Shown one piece after another: positions 53,391 to 63,185 of a stretch of DNA of 64,000 nucleotides. A program made the translations under genes and the position numbers. The first letter of the stretch is position 1, and each line of letters starts with the position of its first letter. A model generated the notes under the pieces. The model worked only from the letters and a program-made list of their open reading frames with translations, was not told the origin of the DNA and did not search any database. This stretch comes from Shimia sp. SK013 (GTDB taxonomy: Bacteria > Pseudomonadota > Alphaproteobacteria > Rhodobacterales > Rhodobacteraceae), in NCBI RefSeq assembly GCF_001292625.1, contig NZ_LAJH01000010.1:1-64000 (forward strand), read 5' to 3'.

Positions 53391-54539
53391 CTACACCTTG
53401 GACAACAGCCCGCCGGATTGGCGAGTGATGCGGCCATCCATCTCAAGATCCAACAGGGCAGGGGTCACATCGGCGGCTTCTGCTTTGATGTCGCGGATCA
53501 GCTGGTCCTCGGCCACAGGGGTTGGTCCAAGACGGTCAAGGATCATCATGTGCACGGCATGTGTTTCGCGCAGTGTACGTTTTGAGCGCAGCGTTGGCGC
53601 AGGCTCTTCCAGCGGAAGGGGCTGCTGCGCCTGAGTGTCGTCTGCGCTGGGGCTGAGCGCGTCAATAACGTCCTGCGCATTGCGCACTAAAGGTGCACCA
53701 TCGCGGATCAGGATGTTGCAGCCCGAAGCGCGGGCATCAAACGGATGGCCGGGCACGGCCAGTACGTCACGCCCTTGATCAAGCGCGGTGCGTGCAGTGA
53801 TCAGACTGCCGGATTTTGCCGCAGCTTCGATCACCACAACTGCACGGGCGAGGCCCGAGACTATCCGGTTGCGGGCCGGGAAGTGTCGGGCACGGGGGGC
53901 GAGACCAGGGGGGTGCTCAGAAAGGCACAGGCCTTGCTTGATGATGTCCTGGCCAAGTTGGGCATTTTCGGGCGGATACATTATGTCCACCCCGCCAGCA
54001 AAAACGGCAATGGTGCCGGATTGAAGGGCGGCGCTGTGGGCGGCAGCATCGATTCCACGTGCGAAACCTGAAACAATTACAAAGCCAGCCTCAGCCAATT
54101 CCCGACCAAGTGCTCGGGTCATGCGGGCACCCAAAGTAGATGCGTTGCGGGCGCCCACCAGAGCGACCATCGGCTTTTGCAACAGCTGTGCGTCGCCGCG
54201 CAGCCAAAGCATTGGCGGCGCGTCAGCGATGGAGGCGAGACTGGTGGGGTAGGCAGGTTCATCGAAAAACACGGCGCGCGCTTTGACAGCTCGGGCGGCC
54301 ACAATTTCCTGTGTGGCGACCTCATCGCTGCAGGGGCTGTAGTCCTTTACACCCGCCGCCCGCGCCACTTCAGGCAAAGACTCAAGCGCAGCTTTGGCGC
54401 TGCCATGTTCGGCGAGCAAACGGTGAAAGGTAACGGGACCGACACGTCGGGAGCGCAAGAGGCGGAGCCGGAAAAATCTCTCATCTTCCATGGTGGGTGG
54501 GAGTTGGGGGTGAGTGGAAGAAGTGCGATCCTCTGTCAT
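53391..54539 (-). CDS. dprA: DNA-processing protein DprA
   Basis: A 382-residue protein that loads RecA onto incoming single-stranded DNA. N-terminal SAM-like region, Rossmann domain with MVALVGARNASTLGARMTR, VSGFARGIDAAAHSAAL, FAGGVDIMYPPENAQL and NRIVSGLARAVVVIEAAAKSGSL, and a C-terminal winged helix (ALLDLEMDGRITRQSGGLLSKV). Start at 54539 has GGAG at seven bases. A further in-frame ATG at 54491 lacks such a site. Confidence 0.94.
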   Translation of the reverse strand: MTEDRTSSTHPQLPPTMEDERFFRLRLLRSRRVGPVTFHRLLAEHGSAKAALESLPEVARAAGVKDYSPCSDEVATQEIVAARAVKARAVFFDEPAYPTSLASIADAPPMLWLRGDAQLLQKPMVALVGARNASTLGARMTRALGRELAEAGFVIVSGFARGIDAAAHSAALQSGTIAVFAGGVDIMYPPENAQLGQDIIKQGLCLSEHPPGLAPRARHFPARNRIVSGLARAVVVIEAAAKSGSLITARTALDQGRDVLAVPGHPFDARASGCNILIRDGAPLVRNAQDVIDALSPSADDTQAQQPLPLEEPAPTLRSKRTLRETHAVHMMILDRLGPTPVAEDQLIRDIKAEAADVTPALLDLEMDGRITRQSGGLLSKV

Positions 54540-54683
54540 CCTCGGCTCCGTCTCATTGCAATACAACGTTAGGGCGAATCTGGTTAATGACAGGTAAATT
54601 TAAGGGGGCTTTCAAGAATACGTATTTGATTTGTTAACCAAGCTTGTGCGCGGCGCAGGGGCGCCGCGCCGCGAAAATCGGGA

Positions 54684-56105
54684 TCAGGTGGCCGAGCCGC
54701 CAACTGTCAGCCCATCCATCAGCACCGTGGGTTGTCCGACCCCAACCGGCACCCATTGGCCAGCCTTGCCGCAGTTTCCCATTCCCGGATCCAACGCCAT
54801 GTCATTGCCCAGCCCTTTGATCTGCATCATCGCCGTGGCCCCGTCGCCAATCAGTGTCGCGCCCTTTACGGGCGCCCCCACCTTGCCGTTTTCAACGCGA
54901 TAGGCCTCGGTGCAAGAAAATACAAATTTGCCATTGGTGATATCGACCTGTCCGCCACCAAAGCCAACCGCGTAGATGCCGTCTTTGAGCGAGCTTACAA
55001 GGTCGGCAGGATCGGCGGTGCCGCCTTGCATGTACGTGTTGGTCATGCGCGGCATCGGCGCGTGCGCATAGCTTTCGCGACGTCCGTTTCCGGTGGGGGC
55101 GACGCCCATAAGGCGGGCGTTTTGACGGTCTTGCATGTAGCCCACAAGAATGCCGTCTTCGATCAGGGTGTTTTTGGCCGAAGGCGTCCCTTCGTCGTCA
55201 ATGGAGATGCTGCCGCGTCGGTCCGGAATGGTGCCGTCGTCAACAACAGTCACACCCCGCGCGGCGACTTGCTGGCCGATCTGGTTGGCGAACTTTGAGG
55301 TACCCTTGCGATTGAAATCGCCTTCGAGACCATGCCCTACAGCCTCATGCAACAAGATACCGGGCCAGCCAGGGCCAAGCACAACTTCCATAGGGCCAGC
55401 CGGGGCAGGGACCGCCTCAAGGTTAACCAGCGCAATGCGCAGTGCTTCGCGGGCTTTGGCTTGCCAATCGACAGGATCCAACAGGCCGTCAAGGCCAATG
55501 CGGCCACCGCCGCCGGCAGACCCGGATTCGCGGCGGCCGTTCTTTTCGACGATCACCGAAACGTTCACCCGAGTCATTGGGCGCACGTCAGTAATAAGTG
55601 TGCCGTCGGGCCGAAGAATCACAATTTCCTGATGTGACGCGGCCAGCATCGCGGAAACCTGCACGACGCGGGCATCAAGATCGCGGGTGAAGGCATCGAT
55701 GTCGCGCAATGTCTCGATTTTTACAGGAAAAGGTACGCCATTGATCGGGTCAGCATCGGTGTAGAGCTTGCGGCTGGTGGGCTGGGGGCTCTCTGCCAGA
55801 GTGCCGCCGCCGTCGGCAATTGCAAGTCGGGTTGTCTGAACCGCACGGGCGATAGCTGCTTCGGAAATCTCGGAAGAATGCGCGAAGCCCGAGACTTCGC
55901 CGTTGACTGCGCGCAAGCCAAACCCTTGTGCTGCATCAAAGCTGGACGTTTTGAGACGGCCGTCATCAAACACCAGCGCCTCGGAACTGCGGCGCTCAAG
56001 GAACAGATCGCCGTCCTCCGCGCCATCGGTGGCCTGACGCAGCAAGCGCAGGGCTGCGGCCTCTTCAATTGAGGTTTCAAACGGACGAAAAGGGGTGTGG
56101 GTCAT
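54684..56105 (-). CDS. tldD: Metalloprotease TldD
   Basis: A 473-residue zinc protease that acts with TldE/PmbA on peptides, including RiPP precursors and unfolded proteins. Landmarks: DLFLERRSSEALVFDDGRLK, HEAVGHGLEGDFNRKG with the zinc-binding HExxxH, and C-terminal VFSCTEAYRVENGKVG and GNCGKAGQWVPVGVGQP. ATG at 56105 (MTHTPFRPF) is preferred over an upstream GTG at 56120. An FNR-type box lies 23 bases upstream. The partner pmbA is not in the window. Confidence 0.94.
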   Translation of the reverse strand: MTHTPFRPFETSIEEAAALRLLRQATDGAEDGDLFLERRSSEALVFDDGRLKTSSFDAAQGFGLRAVNGEVSGFAHSSEISEAAIARAVQTTRLAIADGGGTLAESPQPTSRKLYTDADPINGVPFPVKIETLRDIDAFTRDLDARVVQVSAMLAASHQEIVILRPDGTLITDVRPMTRVNVSVIVEKNGRRESGSAGGGGRIGLDGLLDPVDWQAKAREALRIALVNLEAVPAPAGPMEVVLGPGWPGILLHEAVGHGLEGDFNRKGTSKFANQIGQQVAARGVTVVDDGTIPDRRGSISIDDEGTPSAKNTLIEDGILVGYMQDRQNARLMGVAPTGNGRRESYAHAPMPRMTNTYMQGGTADPADLVSSLKDGIYAVGFGGGQVDITNGKFVFSCTEAYRVENGKVGAPVKGATLIGDGATAMMQIKGLGNDMALDPGMGNCGKAGQWVPVGVGQPTVLMDGLTVGGSAT

Positions 56106-56127
56106 TTGGGCTTTGCTCACTCAAGTT

Positions 56128-56141
56128 TTGATCTAAATCAA
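56128..56141. promoter_or_regulatory. Perfect FNR/FnrL-type box
   Basis: TTGATCTAAATCAA matches the palindrome TTGAT-N4-ATCAA bound by FNR-type oxygen regulators, called FnrL in Rhodobacter. It lies in the tldD-ctaC intergenic space, 23 bases before the tldD start and 148 before ctaC. Either gene could be the target; control of the aa3 oxidase genes by oxygen is the more likely meaning. Inferred. Confidence 0.75.
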
Positions 56142-56288
56142 AAAAGCGACGGTTCGCCGCAAGCTTCGATCTTTATCTAGGCGCAAGAATATGGTTTCTA
56201 GGCGCGAAACAACAGCGGGATTCCGCCGAACATACGGCAGTCGCGCGAATCTGAACAAAAACAACACCGCAACCGATCAGGGTGACCC

Positions 56289-57137
56289 ATGCGAATTCTA
56301 TCGACATTTCTGGGCCTTATGGCAGCAGTAACCGCCGTACCAGCCATTGCTCAGGCAGCTGAACACCTCGGCAAACCTGAGCCCAAAGGCACGGGGTTCC
56401 AACCTGCGGCCACTGAACTGGCCACCCAAATCCACCGCCTCGACTGGCTGATTCTGGTAATCATCACTCTTATCGTGGTGTTTGTGACCGGTTTGATGAT
56501 TTGGGTCATGATCCGCTACAACCGCCGGACCAACCCTAATCCATCCAAATTTACGCACCACACAACGCTGGAAATTGCCTGGACGGTCTTGCCGATTCTG
56601 ATCCTGCTGTTCATCGGTGCCAACAGCCTGCCGGTCCTGTTCAATCAACAGGAAATTCCCGAAGGCGAAGTGCACATCAAGGTGACCGGATATCAGTGGT
56701 ACTGGGGTTATGAATATACAGATCACGAGTTTGAATTCGAAAGTTTCCTGCTGCCGAAAGAGGATCTGGCTGCGAACGGCTACAACGCAGATGAGTACCT
56801 GCTCGCGACCGATACCCGCGTTGTTGTGCCTGTTGGCAAAACCATTGTGATGGACGTGACCGGTGCCGACGTGATCCACAGCTGGACCATCCCGTCCTTT
56901 GGCGTAAAACAAGATGCCGTACCGGGCCGCATCGCGCAGCTTTGGTTCAAAGCCGAGCGTGAAGGCGTGTACTTTGGTCAGTGCTCCGAGCTTTGCGGCA
57001 AGGACCACGCTTATATGCCGATCACGGTCGAAGTTGTCTCGGAAGAGAAATACAACGCTTGGCTGAAAGGCGCGATCGAAGAGTATGCGGGCGATATGTC
57101 CACGATTCCGGCCGTCAAAGTGGCTGCGGCTGACTAA
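56289..57137 (+). CDS. ctaC: Cytochrome c oxidase subunit II
   Basis: A 282-residue subunit of cytochrome aa3. Signal-like N-terminus (to about residue 24), two membrane helices (WLILVIITLIVVFVTGLM and WTVLPILILLFIGANSL), a periplasmic cupredoxin domain with GYQWYWGYEY and the CuA site: His197, Cys232, Cys236, His240, Met243 in CSELCGKDHAYM. It accepts electrons from cytochrome c. First gene of the cta block; a terminator-like hairpin precedes ctaB. Confidence 0.96.
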   Translation: MRILSTFLGLMAAVTAVPAIAQAAEHLGKPEPKGTGFQPAATELATQIHRLDWLILVIITLIVVFVTGLMIWVMIRYNRRTNPNPSKFTHHTTLEIAWTVLPILILLFIGANSLPVLFNQQEIPEGEVHIKVTGYQWYWGYEYTDHEFEFESFLLPKEDLAANGYNADEYLLATDTRVVVPVGKTIVMDVTGADVIHSWTIPSFGVKQDAVPGRIAQLWFKAEREGVYFGQCSELCGKDHAYMPITVEVVSEEKYNAWLKGAIEEYAGDMSTIPAVKVAAAD

Positions 57138-57178
57138 CAAATTGGCGGGGCCAAGGGCCTCGTTCATCAGTTTACGAT

Positions 57179-57202
57179 AAGGGCGGGCTGGAGCCCGCCT
57201 TT
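57179..57202 (+). terminator. Hairpin between ctaC and ctaB
   Basis: Ten-pair stem AAGGGCGGGC / GCCCGCCTTT (one G-T pair) with TGGA loop and only a short T tract, 41 bases after ctaC. It likely ends part of the ctaC transcript and lowers downstream assembly-factor expression. Confidence 0.65.
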
Positions 57203-57217
57203 GCGATAAGGAAGACC

Positions 57218-58156
57218 ATGAGCGACGCAAGCATCAATACGCAAGCCAACACAGGTGAAGCTAGCTTTGGCGACTATTTCGCCTTGCTGAAGCCGCGCGT
57301 GATGTCATTGGTGGTGTTCACGGCTGCTGTTGGCCTGTTGGCTGCACCGGGCAGCCTGCATCCGTTTGAAGCCTTTTGTGCCATTCTGTTTATTGCGGTG
57401 GGCGGCGGTGCCTCCGGCGCGCTGAACATGTGGTTTGACAGCGACATCGATCAAGTGATGAAGCGCACACAGGGCCGGCCCATCCCGGCTGGCAAAGTGC
57501 AACGCGACGAAGCTCTGGCGATTGGCGTGGCACTGTCAGGCTTCTCTGTCGTGATGCTCGGGCTGGCCACCAATTGGGTTGCTGCCGGACTGCTGGCCTT
57601 TACGATCTTTTTCTACGCCGTGATCTATACGATGTGGCTCAAGCGCTGGACGCCGCAGAACATCGTGATTGGTGGCGCGGCGGGCGCTTTCCCTCCGATG
57701 ATTGGTTGGGCGGCTGTCACGGGTGGCGTCGCAATTGAATCGGTTCTGATGTTCACGTTGACCTTCATGTGGACACCGCCGCACTTCTGGGCACTGTGCC
57801 TGTTCATGAAGTCCGACTACAAGGACGCGGGCGTGCCGATGTTGCACGTGACCCACGGTCGCCGTGTGACCCGCAATCACATTCTGGTTTACACACTTTT
57901 GCTGGCCGCCATTGCAATTGGCATGGCGTTCACCGGCGTGGGTGGCCCGATTTACCTAACGACGGCTCTGGTGCTAAACGGCTTGTTCGTTCTCGGCGCC
58001 GTGTCGATCTGGCGCCGCGATGAAACGGTCGCGGAAGCTGACGGATACAAACGTGAAAAAGCGTTCTTTGCGCTGTCGCTGGTGTATTTGTTCCTACATT
58101 TCGGCGCGATTCTGGCAGAAGCCCTGATGGCGCCATATGGCTTTGGAGGCTGGTAA
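57218..58156 (+). CDS. ctaB: Protoheme IX farnesyltransferase
   Basis: A 312-residue membrane prenyltransferase with about nine helices that adds the farnesyl group to haem b to give haem O, precursor of haem a. The Asp-rich motifs are [19 protein letters not shown] and the later [12 protein letters not shown]. Upstream RBS AAGGAAGACC. Tightly followed by the small membrane protein, one base from the stop. Confidence 0.95.
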   Translation: MSDASINTQANTGEASFGDYFALLKPRVMSLVVFTAAVGLLAAPGSLHPFEAFCAILFIAVGGGASGALNMWFDSDIDQVMKRTQGRPIPAGKVQRDEALAIGVALSGFSVVMLGLATNWVAAGLLAFTIFFYAVIYTMWLKRWTPQNIVIGGAAGAFPPMIGWAAVTGGVAIESVLMFTLTFMWTPPHFWALCLFMKSDYKDAGVPMLHVTHGRRVTRNHILVYTLLLAAIAIGMAFTGVGGPIYLTTALVLNGLFVLGAVSIWRRDETVAEADGYKREKAFFALSLVYLFLHFGAILAEALMAPYGFGGW

Positions 58157-58157
58157 G

Positions 58158-58319
58158 ATGAGTTTTCGCGAACCTCATGAGCTTCACAAACGTCGCTTTG
58201 GTCGTAACCTTGGCGTGGCGCTTGTGCTGACGAGCTTTATCTTCATCGTGTTCGGATTGACCTATGTGAAGATCACGCGTGGCGACTATGAGCCGGAAAA
58301 CGCGAGTGTCGAACGCTGA
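58158..58319 (+). CDS. Small membrane protein of the cta operon
   Basis: A 53-residue protein: a charged N-terminus ([19 protein letters not shown]) then a single membrane helix ([19 protein letters not shown]) and an acidic tail ([11 protein letters not shown]). It sits between ctaB and ctaG and overlaps ctaG by one base (TGATG). Similar tiny proteins are found at this place in other Rhodobacteraceae, sometimes called CoxF. Probably an assembly helper; function not known. Confidence 0.8.
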   Translation: MSFREPHELHKRRFGRNLGVALVLTSFIFIVFGLTYVKITRGDYEPENASVER

Positions 58320-58894
58320 TGGCGATGGATCCCAAACATAAAACTTTGGCACAGACCCTGAGCGTGGTTGTCTTGATGGGCGCGCTCGCATGGGCGTCGG
58401 TGCCGTTTTATGACTGGTTTTGTCGTGTGACTGGCTTTGGCGGGGTGACGAACTCTGCGGATGCTGGCAGCGACACCATTCTGGAAAAGACCATCAAAAT
58501 CCGATTTGACGCCTCGATCGAGCGGGATATGCCGTGGGTTTTCAAACCCCTGCAGCGCGAGATGGAAGTGCGCATTGGAGAAACAGGCTTGGCCTTTTAC
58601 GAGGCGTACAATCCGACCGACCGGCCAGTGGCGGGCAGCGCGAGCTATAACGTGGTGCCATATGATGCGGGTGGGTTTTTCACCAAGATCGACTGTTTCT
58701 GCTTTGAAGAGCAGCTGCTGCAACCGGGTGAGCGGGTGACTATGCCCGTAAGCTTTTACGTGGATCCCGAAATTGTCGAAGACCGTGACGCAAAATACGT
58801 CAAGGTGATCACGCTGGGTTACACATTCTATGAAATCGAGCTGCCCGAGGAGACCGCCTCCTTGACGCAAGCAACCAACAAAGACGTAAATTAA
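58319..58894 (+). CDS. ctaG: Cytochrome c oxidase assembly protein CtaG (Cox11)
   Basis: A 191-residue copper chaperone that delivers CuB to subunit I. N-terminal anchor ([21 protein letters not shown]), then a periplasmic beta-barrel with the copper-binding motif CFCFEEQLL near residue 127 and [15 protein letters not shown] just before it. A typical Cox11. ATG overlaps the small-protein stop. Confidence 0.94.
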   Translation: MAMDPKHKTLAQTLSVVVLMGALAWASVPFYDWFCRVTGFGGVTNSADAGSDTILEKTIKIRFDASIERDMPWVFKPLQREMEVRIGETGLAFYEAYNPTDRPVAGSASYNVVPYDAGGFFTKIDCFCFEEQLLQPGERVTMPVSFYVDPEIVEDRDAKYVKVITLGYTFYEIELPEETASLTQATNKDVN

Positions 58895-58931
58895 AAATAC
58901 GCCTTCCAACGAGGGAAACGAGGGACCGAAC

Positions 58932-59732
58932 ATGGCGCATGCTAAAAATCACGACTATCACATTCTGAACCCCTCCGCATGGCCGCTGCTTGGCGCGCTC
59001 GGCGGTTTTGTCATGCTGTTTGGCGCTGTGCTGTGGATGCACGATAGCGGTCCTTGGATATTCCTGATGGGCCTTATTGGCGTCCTTTATGTTATGTTTG
59101 GCTGGTGGGCCGACGTCGTTGCCGAAAGCCAGATTGGCGATCACACTCCGGTGGTGCAGATCGGTCTGCGCTATGGCGTGATCCTGTTCATCATGTCCGA
59201 AGTTATGTTCTTTGCCGCGTGGTTCTGGACCTTCTTCAAACACGCCATGTATCCGATGGGTCCGGAAAGCCCAGCTGTGGATGGCGTTTGGCCACCGGTG
59301 GGCATTGAGACGTTTGATCCCTGGCACCTGCCGCTGATCAACACGCTTATCCTGCTGCTGTCGGGCTGTGCTGCAACTTGGGCGCACCACGCGCTGGCAC
59401 ATGAGAACAACCGCAAAGACATGAAGCACGGTCTGATCATTGCTGTTCTTCTGGGTCTGCTGTTCACATACTTCCAAGCCTACGAATACAGCCATGCGGC
59501 CTTTGGTTTTGCTGGCAACATCTATGGCGCCTCGTTCTTTATGGCGACGGGCTTCCACGGCTTCCACGTGGTGATCGGCACAATCTTCCTGCTGGTCTGC
59601 TTGATCCGCTTGATGAAGGGCCACTTTACCCAAGAAAAGCACATCGGTTTCGAAGCCGCGGCTTGGTACTGGCACTTTGTGGATGTGGTTTGGCTGTTCC
59701 TCTTTGCAGCGATCTATATCTGGGGTCAGTAA
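58932..59732 (+). CDS. ctaE: Cytochrome c oxidase subunit III
   Basis: A 266-residue, seven-helix subunit. It shows [57 protein letters not shown] and [19 protein letters not shown], all landmark segments. It stabilises subunit I and lies near the oxygen channel. Subunit I (ctaD) is not in this window. Confidence 0.96.
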   Translation: MAHAKNHDYHILNPSAWPLLGALGGFVMLFGAVLWMHDSGPWIFLMGLIGVLYVMFGWWADVVAESQIGDHTPVVQIGLRYGVILFIMSEVMFFAAWFWTFFKHAMYPMGPESPAVDGVWPPVGIETFDPWHLPLINTLILLLSGCAATWAHHALAHENNRKDMKHGLIIAVLLGLLFTYFQAYEYSHAAFGFAGNIYGASFFMATGFHGFHVVIGTIFLLVCLIRLMKGHFTQEKHIGFEAAAWYWHFVDVVWLFLFAAIYIWGQ

Positions 59733-59792
59733 AGCCCGCAGATTGGGTCTGATGAACGGTTGATCCCGCAGGACCAATGAGATTTAAAGCAG

Positions 59793-59823
59793 ATCGCGGC
59801 GGGGGCCTCCTCGCCGCGATTTC
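59793..59823 (+). terminator. Hairpin after ctaE
   Basis: Nine-pair stem ATCGCGGCG / CGCCGCGAT with a ten-base loop, followed by a short T2 tract. It stands 60 bases after ctaE, a likely end of the cta message, though the T-run is short. Confidence 0.6.
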
Positions 59824-59842
59824 GTTATGAAAGGGCCTGTCT

Positions 59843-60532
59843 TTGCGCCGTCTGATCCTGCCTTTGTTCTTTGGCATCCTCGGCACCGTGGTACTGGTGT
59901 GGCTTGGCACGTGGCAGTTGCAGCGGTTGGCGTGGAAAGAGGGCGTGTTGGCCGATATCAACGCGCGCATCGCTGCGGAGCCAGTGGCATTGCCGGAGCG
60001 GCCAAATCCTGAATTGGATACCTATCTGCCAGTTGTGGTGTCCGGCCATGTGACAGATCAGGAAATACACGTGCTCGCCAGCACCCGCGATGTGGGCGCG
60101 ATCTATCGGGTGGTCACTGCGTTTGAAACCGAGGGCGGGCGCCGTATATTGGCCGATCGTGGGTGGATCAAAACCGAGAACAAAGACATCACGCGCGCGC
60201 CGCACTCCGCGACTCTGGTGGGCAATTTGCAATGGCCTCAGGAACGCGACGGGTTTACGCCGGAAAATGATGTCTCGGAGAACATCTGGTTTGCCCGTGA
60301 TGTGGGTGACATGGCGGCTGTTCTGAAGACTGAGCCGGTGTTGATCGTGGTCCGCGAGGCGACATACAAAGTGTCGGAAAACGGCCCAAGCGTGACGCCG
60401 TTGCCGGTCGACACGTCAGGCATTCCCAATGATCACTTGGGTTATGTGGTCACCTGGTACGGACTAGCGATTGTCTGGGTGGCCATGACCCTGTATTACC
60501 TGCGCCGGATGCGCAAAACCAAGAAGGCTTGA
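59843..60532 (+). CDS. SURF1 family protein
   Basis: A 229-residue haem a binding assembly factor. Two membrane helices flank a soluble part: N-terminal LPLFFGILGTVVLVWLGTWQ with LQRLAWKEG, and C-terminal HLGYVVTWYGLAIVWVAMTLY. The central region has RPNPELDTYLPVVVSGHV and GGRRILADRGWI. It starts with TTG and has GAAAGGG upstream; the nearby ATG at 59827 is in another frame. Helps haem a insertion in subunit I. Confidence 0.87.
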   Translation: MRRLILPLFFGILGTVVLVWLGTWQLQRLAWKEGVLADINARIAAEPVALPERPNPELDTYLPVVVSGHVTDQEIHVLASTRDVGAIYRVVTAFETEGGRRILADRGWIKTENKDITRAPHSATLVGNLQWPQERDGFTPENDVSENIWFARDVGDMAAVLKTEPVLIVVREATYKVSENGPSVTPLPVDTSGIPNDHLGYVVTWYGLAIVWVAMTLYYLRRMRKTKKA

Positions 60533-60537
60533 GCGAC

Positions 60538-61926
60538 GTGAAATATATCTCGACCCGCGGAAATGCACCGGAACTGAGCTTTGAAGAAGCGATGCTGACA
60601 GGCTTGGCCCGTGACGGCGGACTTTATGTGCCTGAAACCATTCCGACGCTAAGCGCGGATGACATCGCGGCCTTATCGGGTGCGAGCTATGAAGAGGCGG
60701 CGTTCATCGTGATGCGGCCGTTCGTTGGGGACGCCTTCACCGACGAGGAGTTCAAAGGTATCATCTCGCGGGCTTATGCCAATTTCCGTCACGAGGCGCG
60801 CGCGCCTTTGGTACAGCTGGCGCCGAACCACTATTTGCTTGAACTGTTTCACGGCCCGACGCTGGCGTTCAAAGATTTCGCGATGCAGCTGATCGGTCAG
60901 CTGTTCCAGTTCTCGCTGGCGCGGCGCAATGAGCGTGTGACCATCGTCGGTGCGACATCGGGCGATACAGGATCAGCTGCGATTGAGGCGTTCCGCGGCT
61001 TGGACAATGTGGATGTGTTCATCCTGTTCCCGCATGGCCGCGTGAGTGACATTCAACGCAAGCAGATGACCACGCCAGAAGATGCCAATGTGCACGCACT
61101 GTCGCTGGACGGTGATTTTGACGATTGTCAGGCGCGTCTGAAAGATATGTTCAACGACTTTGATTTTCGCGATGGCGTCAAACTGGCGGGCGTGAATTCG
61201 ATCAACTGGGCGCGGGTGCTGGCGCAGGTTGTATATTTCTTTACCTCGGCCGTGAGCCTTGGCGCGCCACATCGAAAGGTCAGCTTTACCGTGCCGACGG
61301 GCAACTTTGGCGACATTTTTGCAGGTTTCATTGCCAAGAAGATGGGGCTGCCGATTGAACGCTTGGTGATCGCGACAAACCAGAACGACATCCTGCACCG
61401 GACGATGGAAAGCGGCGCCTACACCAAAGAAGGTGTGACGCCTTCGATCAGCCCGTCGATGGACATTCAGGTAAGCTCTAACTTCGAGCGCGCGTTGTTT
61501 TATGCCTATGGGTGTGACGGCGGAGCCGTGGCGCAGTTGATGGACGAGTTGAACGGCGGCACATTTGCGATCAGTCAGGGCGCGATGGAAACCCTGCGTG
61601 ACCAATTTGATAGCGGACGGGCTTCGGAAGAGGAAACCAGCGCCACAATTGCTGACGAATATCAGGCATGCGGAGAAGTGCTTTGCCCGCATTCCGCGGT
61701 TGGGGTAAAGGTGGGCAATGACCACTTGTCGGCCACGCCCATGATCACGCTAGCGACCGCCCATCCGGCGAAGTTCCCGGATGCCGTGGAGGCTGCGATG
61801 GGGGAACGTCCGGGGTTGCCGCCGCATATGGCGGATATGATGGACAAAGACGAAAGCGTGACCCGCGTACCCAATGATCTGGGCGCGTTGGAGACACTTA
61901 TTAAAGAACGGATCGCACAGCGTTGA
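60538..61926 (+). CDS. thrC: Threonine synthase
   Basis: A 462-residue PLP enzyme turning O-phosphohomoserine into threonine. PLP Lys lies in LAFKDFAMQLIGQ; the phosphate cup SGDTGSAAIEAFRG and VPTGNFGDIFAG are clear. The GTG at 60538 gives KYISTRGNAPELSF, the family start, with AAGG upstream at 10 bases; a TTG at 60529 abuts that site. It follows the SURF1 gene by five bases. Confidence 0.95.
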   Translation: MKYISTRGNAPELSFEEAMLTGLARDGGLYVPETIPTLSADDIAALSGASYEEAAFIVMRPFVGDAFTDEEFKGIISRAYANFRHEARAPLVQLAPNHYLLELFHGPTLAFKDFAMQLIGQLFQFSLARRNERVTIVGATSGDTGSAAIEAFRGLDNVDVFILFPHGRVSDIQRKQMTTPEDANVHALSLDGDFDDCQARLKDMFNDFDFRDGVKLAGVNSINWARVLAQVVYFFTSAVSLGAPHRKVSFTVPTGNFGDIFAGFIAKKMGLPIERLVIATNQNDILHRTMESGAYTKEGVTPSISPSMDIQVSSNFERALFYAYGCDGGAVAQLMDELNGGTFAISQGAMETLRDQFDSGRASEEETSATIADEYQACGEVLCPHSAVGVKVGNDHLSATPMITLATAHPAKFPDAVEAAMGERPGLPPHMADMMDKDESVTRVPNDLGALETLIKERIAQR

Positions 61927-63185
61927 CTGTTAAACTGCACACACTTTCAAACGGATTTCGCATCGTGACCGAGCATATGCCCGGTCTGGAATCTGCTGCC
62001 ATCGGGATTTGGGTCAATGCAGGCGGGCGCCACGAGCGTCCCGAGCAAAACGGCATTGCCCATTTTCTGGAACACATGGCCTTTAAGGGCACGCGAAAGC
62101 GCAACGCGCTTGAGATTGCCGAGGCGATCGAGGATGTGGGCGGCTATATCAACGCCTATACCAGCCGCGAAGTGACCGCGTACTACGCGCGTGTCCTCAA
62201 GGATGATGTGGCGCTGGCGATGGATGTGGTGGGTGATATTGTCCTCAATCCGGTGTTTGATCCCGACGAGATCGAGGTTGAGCGCGGCGTGATCCTGCAA
62301 GAGATCGGTCAGGCGTTGGATACGCCGGACGATGTGATCTTTGATTGGTTGCAAGAGCGTGCCTATCCGGATCAGCCTTTGGGTCGGACGATCTTGGGCG
62401 AGGGCGATCATGTGCGTGGTTTCGGCAAAGGTGATTTGGCGGGATTTGTGAGGGAGCACTATGCGCCGGACCGGATGGTCCTTTCGGCGGCTGGCGGCAT
62501 TGACCATGATGAGATCATCAAGCTGGCAGAAGCGCAGTTTGGCCATTTGAAACGCGGCCCAGCAATCACTTTGGCGCCCGCGCGATTTGCGGGTGGTGAG
62601 TACCGGACAGAAAAAACACTGGAGCAGGCGCATTTTGCGCTTGGTCTGGAGAGCCCGGATTATTGCAGCCCTGACATCTATACGGCGCAAATTTATTCGA
62701 CCGCGTTGGGCGGCGGCATGTCCAGTCGCCTGTTTCAGGAAGTGCGCGAAAAGCGTGGGCTGTGTTATTCAATCTATGCCCAGACCGGCGCATATTCGGA
62801 CACCGGCATGACCACGATTTATGCTGGCACCAGCGGCGATCAAATCGAAGAGCTGGCGCAGATCACCATTGATGAGTTGAAACGCGCCGCGGAAGACATG
62901 AACGAAGCTGAAATCGCACGCGCTCGTATCCAGATGAAAGCTGGCCTGTTGATGGGGTTGGAAAGTCCTTCCAGCCGCGCAGAGCGTCAGGCGCGGATGA
63001 TCGCAATTTGGGACCGTGTGCCGACACTGGCGGAAACGGTTGAGCGTATTGATGCGGTCACAGATGCAGATGTACGTCGGTTTGCCGAACATATGGCCGT
63101 CGCGGCGCGACCGGCGCTGGCGCTTTATGGCCCCGTGGCGGATGCTCCGGCGTTGGAGGCGCTGCAGCAAAGGCGAGCAGCCTGA
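61923..63185 (+). CDS. M16 family zinc metallopeptidase
   Basis: A 420-residue mitochondrial processing peptidase-like protein. The inverted zinc motif HFLEHMAFKGT (HxxEH) near residue 44 is intact, with the downstream acidic Glu in the helix IEVERGVILQEI. The second domain is smaller. TTG start overlaps the thrC stop (TTGA). Family members clip short peptides. In Rhodobacters this gene follows thrC regularly. Confidence 0.92.
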   Translation: MTVKLHTLSNGFRIVTEHMPGLESAAIGIWVNAGGRHERPEQNGIAHFLEHMAFKGTRKRNALEIAEAIEDVGGYINAYTSREVTAYYARVLKDDVALAMDVVGDIVLNPVFDPDEIEVERGVILQEIGQALDTPDDVIFDWLQERAYPDQPLGRTILGEGDHVRGFGKGDLAGFVREHYAPDRMVLSAAGGIDHDEIIKLAEAQFGHLKRGPAITLAPARFAGGEYRTEKTLEQAHFALGLESPDYCSPDIYTAQIYSTALGGGMSSRLFQEVREKRGLCYSIYAQTGAYSDTGMTTIYAGTSGDQIEELAQITIDELKRAAEDMNEAEIARARIQMKAGLLMGLESPSSRAERQARMIAIWDRVPTLAETVERIDAVTDADVRRFAEHMAVAARPALALYGPVADAPALEALQQRRAA

